From Coptis chinensis (taxonomy: Eukaryota; Streptophyta; Magnoliopsida; Ranunculales; Ranunculaceae): a stretch of DNA of 64,000 nt. The notes under the pieces are model-generated. The model was not told the origin of the DNA, searched no databases, and saw only the letters and a list, made by a program, of their open reading frames with translations. A program made the position numbers and the translations under genes. Below, in pieces: positions 34,100-48,867 of the stretch. Within the stretch, counting starts at the first letter, position 1; every line of letters begins with the position of its first letter. The DNA is taken from the NCBI GenBank assembly GCA_015680905.1, contig CM027378.1, forward strand, positions 77,281,501 through 77,345,500, read 5' to 3'.

Positions 34100-35426
34100 T
34101 GATAATGTGTAAAACTAATAGTTTTACCTACTCTTAACTATTTATGCTAGGAATAAGTAAAACTAAAGCTAGTTACTGCTATGTTATCAAAGTTATCTAC
34201 TCTCGGTTATCAGGAAATATGTGGAGTAGAGAATTTGTTCCACTCCTAGTCCTTTAAACATAAGTTTCCACTAGTTTAATCTATCTTAACAAAACGAATG
34301 AGAGTAATGAATTGAAATTATACTAATATGACAATTTAACTATTAACTTATACTATGATAATTGAATATTAAAATGTGAATATGGAGAAGGGATTAAGGG
34401 AATTTGAATCCACTTGATGTACTTCTAATATGCTAGTGTAGATTATTGCAATCCTAATCAAATAAGATTAAGTGTTTGATCCCTAATTACTCATAGCAAT
34501 CTCTGCTAACTAATAATTAGCATGTGAGGAAGTCCAACCCATTCTCATGGCGAATCAACTAACGTACTAGAGTGAAACTCTTAAAAGGCAATAATCTTAA
34601 CTAACATATCAAGTCTTCATCAAGCTTCATCAAACCCCTATAATGGAGGTTTAGCTAGAAGTCATTAGACTATCATAAACATATAAATAAGAAGAAGACA
34701 TAATGAAGAACAAACTTGGATTTTATTAATCTAATAATGAAGAACAAATAACTAACTTAAGTTTTAAACTAATACTAAGTCTAAGTTCTAACTATCTATC
34801 TCTAATTAATTATATCTATCTAAGTCTAAGTATATCTATGTATCTTGAGAGTTATGCCTTAGTTCTCTTTATATAAGAGAGGGCTAGGTTTACAATTTCG
34901 TGCATGGACTTTGGAGCCATGTTTTGGGCCTTTAAATCAAGCCCAAACCCTAATTACATATGTCCAAACAGGGTTTCTCTATTAGAAATTATTGCAATAG
35001 CATTTTCGTTCACTTTTGCTCCTCTGATTGAGTCAAGTCCTAGACCGTTAGAAAGCTCTTTCTGAGACGGTCGTTTTGACATATAATAGGCCCAATTCCG
35101 AGGTCTGAGTCCAAAGATACGGCCTGTAGAAGTTCTGTTGACTTTTCTGCTCTATTTCTGCCCGTGTTGACTTTGACTTTTCAGCTTTGACTGAGTTTTA
35201 TAAAGGTTTTTTCTCTTTAAATCTTGACCTTTAAGCATAGAACTTCTTAGCAACCAATCTTTGCTCCTTTATCTCGCAAAAGTGACATATTTTTTCACAT
35301 ATTTGACTCCAATGCCTGAAATACATAAACACACGTAAACAGTACTAACTCTTATTTATTATACACATAATTGGTCTCAATATAATGATATTAAAGGGTT
35401 AAAACTACAGTTTTGGGCTCTTATCA
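34100..35426 (-). repeat. Element B 3' LTR
   Basis: Plus-strand ends are TGATAATGTGTAAAAC and GGGCTCTTATCA. It closely matches 49384-50722. The polypurine tract GGGGGTGGTT (minus) lies at 35427-35436. It is related to, but clearly distinct from, the LTRs of A and the internal LTR at 40491. Confidence 0.93.
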
Positions 35427-37254
35427 AACCACCCCCAAACAACATTTTGCTTGTCCTCAAGCAAATATGAGACATTAATATAAGTGACCAAAAATGGAGT
35501 TCTAACTAATCTCGTTTCGTTGAGTGCGATTGCATTGACCATATGCAATAAGGCCTTAAACCACTAGAAATTCCCTAGTAGACGAGTTATAACCTCGTGA
35601 GAGTTTTCCAGTAAAGGTACTCACAAACTTCATCTATACTATAACGACTAAGAAATAAAATTACTGTTTCCTACTTTATTATCAGATATCTATACATCTC
35701 ACTAGCAATGAATACAGAATAATCAATTCGAAATCTAAGCTAATACGTGCATAATAATCAATCATCTATGAATAAACATATATATAATGAACTATGCTAT
35801 GAAATGCAATAACAGGTCCGTTTATAAAACTTTAGAATATCGTCCTTAAGTAGGTCTTCACATATATGTCAAGACAAAAATCACTCTGATTTTTCCACTC
35901 AAGTTTCGCTCACTCCAGTGTGCAGTGGGCACACTTTACCTTACAATCTCTATGACACACAAGGAAACCGAAGTCGATCAAACACATCTGCCACTTACCA
36001 TCACACTAACCTATTCCTAATTGAGATAGAGGTCTTTATTAGGTGTTACGGGGATTAGGTGATGGTTTAAGAATGAAGGAAATGAATATTTAAAAAGGAT
36101 AAGTCTGAGATAATAGAGTCTTCATATTATGTAACTAGAGAAAACCTTGTTTTTACTATGCTTCTACACTTTGTTTCCATCCTTAGCCATTTTTTTTTTC
36201 TTTTTCTTTTGGCTTTTGACTCATTTGATTCTATTTTTGGAGTACTAACTTTTTATTTATTTATTTTTTTTCTTTTCTTTGGATGGAAACTTCATTTTCT
36301 TATTTGAAGCAACTAACAAATTCTTGGTTTCACAGGTCTTTCTCTTTTCAATTCTTCATTTCATCTCTATTCTCAGACTCATTCAAGAATGGGTAGGCTT
36401 ATATTATTTTTATTTTGTTTTATAAAAGGGTAAAGGATTTGCGGTTTATGAAAGGCTAAATAAAGGCTCAGAAGGGCGACTAGCGGGAAATTATTTCATA
36501 TAGGGTTGAATTTTTGGCTATATCGATCCAAAGAGGACCTAAATTCTCACTTAGGATATGGTATAGTGATCAAGCAAGTGGACGTGTGATTTCTCTATTC
36601 AGAATTTACTTCTCCCTTGTGTCATTTCTCAAATATTTCACTTATATAAGGCTTTAGGCTATATTCTCACAGGATTTGTAGAATAAGTACTCTAGCCTAA
36701 ATTTTAGAAACTTACTGCCAAACAATCATAGATACTCATGCAATATATTTTTAGAAAGATGCAATGATTATTACCTACATATTAACCTAAATTTTTAAAA
36801 ACTATTATAATATAAGAGCTAATATGAAATATTTAGACTAATATCATCATAGAGAAAGAAACAATACCAATATTCCTAAGTGTATAGCATAAATTTTTTA
36901 TTTATATTTATGATTTTTTATTTAATTTTTTTACTATAAAACAAGTGCATATTATACATGTATTATCCTAATAGGTGCCTTGATTTACGCGTGTTTCTCC
37001 GCCACCCCCAAATAAGAACATGCTTTTTCCTCAAAGTATTAAAATAAGAAGGGTAGGAAATACCATGGAAACGCGTGGAAATTGAAGAACACATGCAAAA
37101 CAAATTTAAAACATACTAATATAGATAAATAAAAACAGACGCAACTCTATATGAGTTCCACCCGATATGGGGTTAACAAAGATTAAATTGCTTGGGACAT
37201 AAGCAGACACGAACTAAAATTAAAACTTACCTCATATCCCGCATTTAATCTTCT
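35427..37254. other. Element B 3' non-coding region
   Basis: Parallel to 22864-24731 of element A for nearly its whole length, with homopolymer-rich stretches near 36190-36290. No gene recognised. Confidence 0.8.
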
Positions 37255-38174
37255 TACTCCTCGTCAATAAAAAATTGAGGTTCCTTGGCATCTTGCCACG
37301 CCATGATAATTTGCCAGGCCTCACGCTATTTATCATCTACAATTGCTACCTGGTTAAGCGCCACTTGGTCGGATGGGGTGTAAGGGACAACCTAATTAGG
37401 TTGTAGCCTCCACCCCGGCCAAGTCATTGCACAAAATGAGTGTATAATGCAATTGGTGGGTCACACAATGTTAACCCCAACCCAATCCGTGAAACGGGCA
37501 CAAAAATTTGGAAAGAAACATAGCACTATTCGACAAACTAAGACAGGCATAAGAAAATACTTATGCCTCATACTGTGGGCTTGTGCTAAACTAGAAACTA
37601 AGGTCCGGGGAAGGTCATAGAGCATACATCCCGTGGCTAAAGCAAGGAAGATGTTGCAAGTGGCGTCATTCGCAGAAGAAAAACACCATTCCCCTAATAT
37701 GTTTAACATGATAAAAAACATCAGCATGCCCACGTTAAGGGACAAACTACCAAGGGCTACGTTATATTGCCCTTGGTCCTCTATACAGAAAATTCCTGCC
37801 CCATAGGCCTCATGCAAAAACTCATAGGTGTAGACATACATATTATCTACCCAATAGCCCCATGGGTCTTGAATTTCAGCAGGCATAGAAAGCCCAATAG
37901 CAAATGCCAATAAGAACTTGGTTTTATCCAGTGTTTCATCCTCAATGGTGACGGAGAACACATGATCTCCATCTGGTCTTTCAAAGAATGTACAATGCTC
38001 ATAAAAATAAGTTGTAAGTGCAGGAGAATATAGTTCATCAGGGCTTACCATTAGAAGCTGCCATCCCGCCTGTATAATCATGTCGCGGAACCAAGATCCA
38101 TACGTGTCACTCGCGAATAAATCTTCGAATGACATCTCCGGTATGATCTGAGGAGACTTCATATCATACAACAC
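37255..38174 (-). pseudogene. Element B ORF2, Athila ORF1-family-like protein
   Basis: The frame reads MLYDMKSPQIIPEMSFEDLF, WFRDMIIQAGWQLLMVSPDE, YFYEHCTFFERPDGDHV, WVDNMYVYTYEFLHEAYGAG and EDQGQYNVALGSLSLNVG, with a stop near 37461. The conserved tail (TPSDQVALN, REAWQIIMAWQDAKEP) is readable in another frame down to about 37255. So the original protein was about 300 residues, as in element A. Conservation of the same domain order in two subfamilies argues for a real protein. Function unknown; likeness to PF03078 is tentative. Confidence 0.75.
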
Positions 38175-39044
38175 ACTCTAGAACTGCAGTAAATAACCAT
38201 GGAAGAACCTACAAAAAATAAGAACTGGAAGTGGCTGTGGAGGTGATGGGCGCGGGCGCGCTCAACTTTGTTTGTGGGAGGGCGCAGGTGCGCTCTTGCC
38301 TGACTCGATGTCCAGTGATTTGAGGGCGGGCTCGCTCTGACTTTAGGCAAAGTAGAGGGTGCGCGCGCTCCATGTATGATGAGTACTATGAAGTGAAAAT
38401 CAAAGGCAAAGTGAGAGATTCAAAGTGAGAGGTGTGATGTGAAGTTGAGAGTGCACCAAGGATTTATAGAGAACTAGTTTCTAAGTTCCACAAGCTTCCT
38501 ACCTAGTTAAGGCAACACGATGGAAAAAAACATTTCTAAAACCAAAATAGAACTAGATAAGAGGCATGCTCCAAAACCAAACCAATAGCTTTTTGGCTGG
38601 AATTAAAATAGCAATCATCTAATTATGACTCTTTGAGGTTGCACCAAACAACACATGCTAATTCTAGCGACACTAATTTAGCAACATTCTCACATAATTC
38701 AATCATTATCAAGTAGATAATAATAATTCTACAAAAATGCGTAGCTATGATTAGAGGCATTTCTAAATAAATAATTCCACCACCAAACAAGTTGAAAGGG
38801 TGGGATTCATGATACAAAACATAGCATATGCCAGAAACTAAAATAACTTCAACTTAAATTGAAAAAAATAACAATTATAGAATCAAAATATTAACTACTT
38901 AACTAACAATTCGGAAAGAAAATCTATGAAAAACAAGAAAACAAGTCTTAAACACAATAAGAATACAAAATAAACTAGCCAGGTGACAACGATGGGCCAG
39001 AGTCATCCGTCCTGCGCCGACGATGCTCATGCCTCACAGATTCA

Positions 39045-40085
39045 TCAGAAGAAGAACCCCCCATCAGGTGGCAAACGCCGTAGAATTTCTACTTGGAATC
39101 GGCGTTGTTGTTCCATGAATGCATTCATGGTTCCCCAACGCTCATCCTCACGCTGGACGAGAGTCTCCACGTTAGCCTGGAGATCCCTGTGACTATCGCT
39201 GATCTTCTCAAAATTCTCATGAATTGTAACTTGCCTAGTCCGAAGATCCTCATAGATGGTATTAAGAGAACGCATGCCACGAAGTAGTAGGGAGGCACGG
39301 GCTTCATCTGTAGTAGCCTTTTCCCAAACTCCGACATCAAAACACGACGTCTCATCCTCATCCTCCTCTCGACTCCGCCTCAACACCCCTATCTTTAGGC
39401 AACTTCCACTTCCTCTGAATAAATTCCTTATAAATCCGTGGATTTGCATGCAACTTCAACATAATCCTATAAGTCTTTGGAACACAGCCTTATTTCATCA
39501 TAATCTTTGTAATCAAAGTAGGGAAGGGTGCATTATTACTACCAACGCATCGAATCTCGGCTAACAAAAAGTCGAGGATGAAAAATCATATCTCTTCTCC
39601 TGCAAGACCCAGAGAACGTGCAGACTGTTCGCATTAATGTCACTAACTTTCGTAGTGCAAATGACATTCCATCCAATCCACTGAGCTACAGCCAGCTGGT
39701 TGGTTCTCAGAGACGATTGTCGAACATAATGCGATTTCGTATTGTACTGCCATTCCAATACAGACTCTCGCATCAAAGCCTTGATTCCTCCGAACTGAGA
39801 TTCTTGCAATGTCAGTGTGAGGCGTCTTGCATCAATGCCAAGAATATTAGACAACACATCTTTACACAATTCCCTCCTCTTACCATTCACTCTCACAAAA
39901 ATCTTCCGACCTTCAATCTCCCTCTTCTTATAAAAACTCAACACCAAATCGGTGTAATAAAAATCATTCACTGAATACCACAACCCTTTCTACCTCCTAT
40001 TAATCATCTCGGTATCATAAAATGGTGAAAATTGTTTAGAAACAAAAGCTTGTTCTGGAAGAATTTTTCGGTTTTGAATAGCCAT
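39045..40085 (-). pseudogene. Element B ORF1, plant transposon protein domain (PF20167-like)
   Basis: Begins at ATG 40085 (MAIQNRKILPEQAFVSKQF) and has one in-frame stop near 39984. It continues LWYSVNDFYYTDLVLSFYKK, VRVNGKRRELCKDVLSNILG, RTNQLAVAQWIGWNVICTTK and SLHVLWVLQEKRYDF. After a shift near 39561 come NAPFPTLITKIM and NPRIYKEFIQRKWKLP. It ends with a helical stretch GMRSLNTIYEDLRTRQVTIH through ERWGTMNAFMEQQRRFQVEI. The order (FY then VRGK-like then NQL then VLW then PFPTLIT) matches the putative plant transposon protein domain PF20167. Role unknown. It lies just inside the internal LTR at 40491, about 400 bp from that LTR's primer site. Confidence 0.75.
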
Positions 40086-40472
40086 TGGGGTTTGGAATTC
40101 GAATTTGGGGTGAATGCAAGGTGGGGAAAAGTTTTAATTGAAACTCTATTGAAAAAAATTGGAGTGGGTTGCGGTGGGGGTTTTTATATATTAGTTCACT
40201 AGGTAAAACAACTAGGAAAAATCTGAAAAAAATTACAGAAAATCAATAACACCTTAAGGATTACGCTTGTAAATTTTCAGAATTTTTTGAAATTTACAAA
40301 TAGCTTTACTGCAGTGTTTTCCTCTGTGAATCCGCATTCCCTATGCCTAAAACAATGAACAATACCGAAAATACAAAAAATAAGAATGAAAAATTAAAAA
40401 GGTGGGTGGGTTGAGAATGGGGGATTGCCCTTTGGATTCAACCAATTGAATTCTTGTCCTGAAAGAGTTTAA

Positions 40473-42050
<1,578 letters not shown>

Positions 42051-42053
<3 letters not shown>

Positions 42054-44967
42054 GTCCTCATAGATAGGGTCCTGTAAAAAGACATCCTCCACATCTAGGG
42101 ACATTAACTCATGAAAATATTTTAATCGTTGGCTATTAACTTGAAAGGTACTGTTGTCCTTGGGATTTAAATAGGTGATTACCCCATAAGGGGTGACTTC
42201 AGTAACCATAAAAGGACCAGACCAACGGGTTTTTGATTTTCCAGGGAAAATATGCAAACGGGAGTTGTAAAACAAGACCTTTTGACCAACCACAAACTCC
42301 TTACGCAAAATTTGTTTATCATGAACACGTTTCATGTTAGCTTTATAATCTTTTACGAGATCATAAGAATCCCTACGGATTTCTTGAAGCTCATTTAATT
42401 GTAATTTGTGCCTGACACCTGCCTCATCATAATTGAAGTTAAGGCTTTTTATAGCCCACATAGCACGGTGCTCTAATTTAACGGGCAAGTGATAAGGTTT
42501 TCCAAACACAAGTCTAAAGGGCGACATACCTATAGGAGTTTTAAAAGCAGTCCGATATGCCCATAAGGCATCAGTAAGACGCTTAGACCAATCTTTCCTA
42601 TCAAGATTTACTGTTATTTCTAATATTTTCTTTATTTCCCTATTAAAGACTTCTACCTGGCCACTAGTTTGTGGATGATAAGGAGTTGCCATCTCATGGG
42701 TAACTACGTACTTTTTAACTAAAGAAGCAACAACTCTGTTGCAAAAATACGTTCTCCCATCACTGATGATGGCTTTAGGAATGCCAAAATGACAGAAAAT
42801 ATATTCCTTAACAAAATACACAACTGTCTTATGGTCATTGCTACGGCAAGCCATGACCTCTATCCATTTGGAAACGTAGTCAACAACAACAAGAATATAA
42901 ACAAAACCGTGGGAAACAGGAAAAGGACCCATGAAATTAATGCCCTAGACATCAAAAATTTCTACCACCAAAATAGGATTAATTAAATGCATCATATTAC
43001 GTTTAGTAATACGCCCAAGTTGTTGGCAACAAACACACGTCTTGCAATGAACTTGAGTATCTTTAAAAAGGGTAGGCCAATAAAAACCACATTGAAGAAC
43101 TTTAGCAGCCGTTTTTATACCACTAAAATGGCCACCACACTCTTTGTCATGACAGAAGGACAAAACGTCATTATATTCTCACTGGGGAATACAATGACGA
43201 ATAATCTGATCCGCACAATACTTAAAAAGGTAGGGCTCATCCCAGTAGTATAGTTGAACTCTGGCAAAAAACCTCTTACGTTCATTTCTAGACCAAATAT
43301 CAGGAATAATATCAGAAGCTAAGTAGTTCACAATGTTGGCATACCATGGTGCAGAAAAAATATAATAAAGATGCTCATAAGGAAAAGAATCAGGTATGGG
43401 CTCTGAATCACTATCACTGTCATTAGTAAGTCTAGATAAGTGATCTGCAACCACATTTTCTACCCCTCGTTTATCCTTAATTTCTAGGGAAAACTCTTGC
43501 AGGAGAAGAATCCATTGGATCAATCTCTGTTTAACATCCTTCTTGGCGAGAAGGTACCTAAGAGCTGCATGGTCGGTGTAAACTAAGGTCTTAGAACCAA
43601 CCAAATAAGGGCGGAATTTATCTAAAGCATAAACCACAGCTAAAAATTCCTTTTCAGTAGTAGTGTAATTATATTGAGCATCATTTAAAATTTTACTAGC
43701 ATAATAAATTACAGTCGACTTATCATCTAGTTTTTGTCCTAACACGGCACCAACAACATAATCGCTAGCGTCGCACATTAGCTCAAAAGGTTTAGACCAA
43801 TCGGAGGCTGTATAATTGGTACATATGTTAAAGCGGCTTTTAAAGTTGCAAAAGCCTACTTGCAGTCAAAATTGAAATCAAAGATGACATCCTTTAAAAG
43901 CATATTAGTTAAAGGCCTAGCTATTTTCGAAAAATCCTTGATAAAACGCCTATAGAAACCTGCATGGCCTAAAAAAGCTCTAATGTCACGGACAGTCCGT
44001 GGTATAGGTAAAGACGCTATCTTATACAATTTAGCCTTATCTACTTCTATGCCATCACTAGATACAATATGACCTAGCACTATCCCTTTCTTTACCATAA
44101 AATGACACTTCTCCCAATTTAAAACCAGATTTTTCTTCTCACATCGTGTCAACACCTGGGAAAGGTTAGACAGGCATTCACTAAAAGAGTCTCCATAGAT
44201 AGAAAAATCATCCATGAAAACTTCCATAAAGCGCTCCACCATGTCACTAAAGATATGAAGCATACACCGCTGGAAGGTACCAGGAGCATTACAAAGACCA
44301 AAAGGTATTTGTTTATATGCATATGTTTCAAAAGAACATGTGAAGGTAGTCTTGTCTTGGTCATAAGGATCTGAAAATAGCTAGAATAGCCATCTAAAAA
44401 ACAATAATAAGCATGACCAGCTAGATGTTCGAGCATCTAATCTATAAAGGGTAAAGGAAAGTGATCCTTTCGTGTCATGGCGTTATTTAAGCGTCTGTAA
44501 TCAATACAGATCCTCCATTTTATAGGAACAAGCATGGAAACATATTCCCCCGCAGCATTACGAACAATGGTAACCCCTGATTTCTTAGGGACTACGTAAA
44601 TAGGACTTACCCATTCACTATCGGAGATGGGATATATGATCCTTGCATCTAGTAACCGTAAGACTTCCTCCTTGACCACCTCTTTCATGGTAGGGTTCAA
44701 GTGACGCTGATGTTCGCGTGAAGTCTTTGCATTATCCTCCAAATGTATGTGATGCGTGCATACACCAGGGTTAATCCCTTTAATGTCGTCTAGGGACCAA
44801 TCGATCACGGAACGATGTTCCCTAATCACCTTAATAATCAAACATGTCTCTTCATCAGTAGATAATTGAGAAAATATGATCACCGGATGACTACCATCCG
44901 GATCAAGCTGGATATATTTCAACTCAGCAGGAAGAGGCTTAAGCATAGGGGTAGGAGGAATTGGCAA
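42051..44967 (-). pseudogene. Element B pol: reverse transcriptase, RNase H, integrase
   Basis: RT: SVIDWSLDDIKGINPGVCTH, WVSPIYVVPKKSGVTIV, WRICIDYRRLN and the catalytic VFMDDFSIYGDSF (about 44200). RNase [48 protein letters not shown] and ADHLSRL. Integrase: the HHCC finger (HDKECGGHF and CKTCVCCQQLG), then GINFMGPFPVS, ISDGRTYFCNR and TSGQVEVFNREIKKI for D, D and E. It ends QDPIYED plus a stop taken from the adjacent LTR. Defects are one frameshift near 44360, another near 43800, and stops near 44434, 43176 and 42945. This is the best-preserved pol in the window. Integrase C-terminal residues may be lost at the LTR junction. Confidence 0.92.
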
Positions 44968-45072
44968 AAAGGATTCCGAAGGATCCTCGTCTTGAGTAGT
45001 GAAAACCTATTTAGGTAAGAGGTCCTCAAACTCAGAAGGTAGAGTATCAGAAGGATCTAAGATAGGGGTAGA

Positions 45073-46305
45073 TGATAAGTACCAAAAATTATGTTTTAAA
45101 CCCCGTAAAGACATTACATTTAGGTCAATTATGTGTTTAATAAATGTAAATTAATTGTATTTTTATGTTTTCACATGTTTCAATAGACAACGATAAAATA
45201 CACACAAAACCTGCGTTTTAGCAAGAAATACAACCGAATAAAGCTTGGACTTGAAATCTTTATTATCAACTCATTTAAAGCTCCAAACTGCCAGCAAAGC
45301 TCATGGACTCAGAGAACCATGAAACAAGTTGAAGAATCCAAACTTGAGTCCCTAAGCCAGCTAAAGAAGAGATTTTTGGATAAAAAACTTGGTCAAACTG
45401 ACCTAAATTAGCCCGAAAGTCAAGAGAAAACTTCAAACAGCAACATCTTTCGTCTCCTAACTATGATTCAAGCATTTGACGAGCTAAAATGATCAGTGCA
45501 AAAAAATCTACGTAATGGTATCTAGCTTCCAAAAAAATGGTCGTATAGTTTGGAATATAAAGATAAAGACAAAGCCTGTTACTATTTAGTCCAAGCCCAT
45601 TACTATTCTAGAGAATATTCCCTGAATATTCCCTTGAATATTTTTAGAAGATTTCCTAGAATATTTCTAGAATATTCCCTGAGACATTATATTTTATTTG
45701 TAACCGTTAGATTTAGATTAGATGGATTGAATCTAGACCGTAAAAAAAACTATAAATAGAAGGGTCTAGTTTTAGTTTTTCTCATTGAATGGTTATCATT
45801 CAATCATAGGAGTAGAGTAGTTTACTATTTTTATAGTGTAATGAATAATTTAATTTTCAATTTTTAATTAAAATGTTTTTAATTCAGTTTTATTTTCTAT
45901 TAATTAGAATAACACCTTAGTTATGTGATCTCGGAGCAGAAACTCTGCCTGAGTGAGGATTATCTCCGTTAGGGAGGGTGTTTCGATAATTATAACGATT
46001 AGGAACCGAGTAAGTTCACCTAGAGATGGGGTTCTTAATTGATTCCACGTGCTAATACCGTTCGTTCAGAGATGAAGAGTTGTTATTATGGATAAAAAAT
46101 CGAGACTAACTCTTTTAACAGACTCAAACGGATTTTCTATCTCCGAAATCAAAGTCTACTTTATTTTATTTTCATCATTTTCTCACCTAAATTCACTTCC
46201 ACAAATTCACGTGATCAGATTAGTTTTGTTTATAAATAATATTTTGCAATTTTATTGAAATGCGAACAAAATTACAAACCCGACCGTTGTTTTACAGACA
46301 GATCA
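45073..46305 (+). mobile_element. Solo LTR inserted between protease and RT of element B
   Basis: A 1233-bp unit starts TGATAAGTACC and ends CAGATCA, with an exact 5-bp duplication GTAGA at 45068-45072 and 46306-46310. TATAAATA at 45751-45758 suggests a plus-strand promoter. No primer site, polypurine tract or coding region is inside, so this is a solo LTR left by recombination. Removing it and one GTAGA rejoins element B's frame as ...LFES-TPILDPSD.... The parent family is not otherwise present in the window. Confidence 0.9.
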
Positions 46306-46310
46306 GTAGA

Positions 46311-48867
46311 CTCGAAAAGGGCGCCGACTTCCTCTAAGTTGGAGTCATCGTTGAAGTCAGAGTTACCGAAGGAAAGGAATTGGTGCATCTGATTTTCTGG
46401 AAACGTATTGTTGAAATAATCTTGAGCTAAGCTCTCGATCATGTTAACCTCCCCATTTATAGACGAATCCAGTAACTGTTTCATCATTTTGAAAACATTT
46501 ACCTCAACAGAAAGATTGTCAAAAGACATGGACATCGAACCATCGCGGTAGTTAATGAGCGCGTTGGCAGTAGCCAAGAAGGGACGCCCTAAAATGATAG
46601 GAACAGAGTCGTTAGCGACTTCTGTGTCTAGGATAACGAAGTCTGTTGGGTAGTAAAAATCTTGAACCTTAACCATCACGTTTTTAACAACACCCGTAGG
46701 ATACTTAATAGACCGATCAGCTAATTGCAACGTCATTTTAATAGGTTGCATCTCCTGTAGACCTATTTGTTTATATAAATAATAAGAGAGTAAGTTAACA
46801 CTCACCCCCAGGTCTAATAGCGCAGTCGTCGTATGGGTATCCCCCAAGGTACATTGTACAGTAAGACGACCAAGGTCATTGTACTTAACGATTCCATTAT
46901 GTTCAGATAGAGTTAGGAACTGTTCAGTTAAAAAGACGTACGTCTTTTGGTATATTGGTCTTCCGCCTAGTAGTGCACAACTCTTTTAGAAACTTAGCAT
47001 GTTGTGGCAATTTTTTAATAGCGTCAAGAAAAGGTAGGTTTATTGTTAGATTTTTAAAAACTTCCATAATCTCATCAAAGTTAGTATCCTTGTGTACCAT
47101 GACTAGTCTCTGGGGAAACGGTGGGTTCTCTCTATATTTAGCATATGGATCAATAAGAGTTTTAACCTTGGCCGTTTTCCTCTTGGGTTGAGGTTTAACT
47201 GGTACCTCTACAGGAGTAGGATCATCAGTTACTACTTCGATATCTAGTAAAATATCAGGTGTAGGGATCACTGGTGGGGTAACAACAGGCATAGTTACGA
47301 CGTTATCAACCACTCTGCCAGAACGAAGAGTGGTGATGACATTTAGCTCACCTACGTTGATATTTTCATTACTAGGATTACCGGTTATTTCGAAAGTTGT
47401 GTTTTGCATTTTAGGATTAGGTATGGCTTGACCTGGAAACACACCTTTTGGTGGGGATTTCTCTTGGGCTAACTACTGGATGGAATGATTAATGAATTGT
47501 AGAACTTGTTGGTTAGAATGATGAAAGGATTGTAACAATTGTTGGCTAACCTGTATGTAGGCGTCGAAACGATCCAGTTGTGAAGGTGTAGTGGTCACAA
47601 GTAGTGTGACTGGAACTATCTCACGTTGATTATTAACGGGTAGGTTGCGATAGTTATTAGTAACCAGAACGATACCTCTATTAGCATTATAATTATTACA
47701 ATTACCTTGTCTTGTCCTTCTCTCGGTGGAGCTTGGTTGTAATTGGGCGCTAGCCTAACATTTTGATTATTAAACCTTGGAGGTGTAACTTGATGATTAT
47801 TTCGCCAACTGAAGTTGGGGTGTTGCCTCCAAGGGGCGTTAGGTTCGCTATTAATAGAACAAACATTGTCCATTTGTGCGGATGGTTGTTCATAGACTAG
47901 AGGATAATAGGAGTCGGGATGCTCAAGGCTGTAACAAAAATTACATGGAAGAGTGTTGACGTTCATGACAGGAGTAGGTTGTTGTTGGACAGAAATGGCT
48001 TCTACCTTTTTAGTGAGAGATTCGACTAAAGTTTTCAGCTCAGGATCAGACTTAACCTCAAACATACTGGCAGCCTTAACTATGGAAGAAGAATTACTGG
48101 AGCGGGGAATGTCATTACCAACCCCCCCCTTATTTTGACGTTTAGATTGATCTTCCAAAAACTTATAAGCCTCTGAGGCACCTTTACTAAGGAAACTACC
48201 CCCAGTTATTATGTCAAGAACCTTTTTATGGTGATGTAAAATCCCTTTAAAAAAGGCACGGACAAGCGTGTCTTTCACAAGGTTATGATGTACTTTGTGG
48301 ACACTCGATGAGAAGATCAGTGAAACGATTCCAGGCCTCTGAAAAGGATTCATGAGGATTCTGGTGGAAGAAATGAATCTTTTGAAGCATTTCATTTGTC
48401 TTCAGTGGTGGGTAAAACTGTTCCATGAATAGAACAAGTTTGGCCCATGAGTCACTAGAATTAGGCGATTGGGCAGTTAACCAAGATGCCGCCTTATCCT
48501 CGATGGTGAAAGGAAACACCCTCAACTTAATTTGCTCCAAACCAACAATAGGATGATGAAATGTGGTAAGAACTTGTTCTATCCTACGCATATGCTGATA
48601 AGGCTTCTCATGGTCTAACCCATGAAAAACTGGTAACAAATTAAATATATTCAGGGGGATTCAAAAATCCCCAATCGGTCCTACAAGAACGATGCAAGAC
48701 TTAGGGCTATCGTTAAGGGCCTTGTAAAAAAATCGAGAGAGGAATCTCTCGTTTAAATCGAAGCCCATTGTTGCAGGTGTAGTGTGTGGTATTCTAGATA
48801 AGCGTGTGCGTTGACGTTTGCGATAAATAACAGAAGATGGCTTACTAGTACCTGACCTTAATCTCAT
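46311..48867 (-). pseudogene. Element B gag and protease
   Basis: Starts at ATG 48867 (MRLRSGTSKPSSVIYRKRQR). The gag core reads SWAKLVLFMEQFYPPLKTNE and FFHQNPHESFSEAWNRFTDL. The zinc knuckle reads CNFCYSLEHPDSYY, with the last Cys changed to Tyr. A linker leads to LTINLPFLDAIKKLPQHAKF. Protease carries ALLDLGVSVNLLSYYLYKQI, VKVQDFYYPTDFVILDTEV and VPIILGRPFLATANALIN. Stops or shifts occur near 48660, 48290, 47480 and 46920. The 3' end is the solo-LTR insertion point. Confidence 0.9.
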
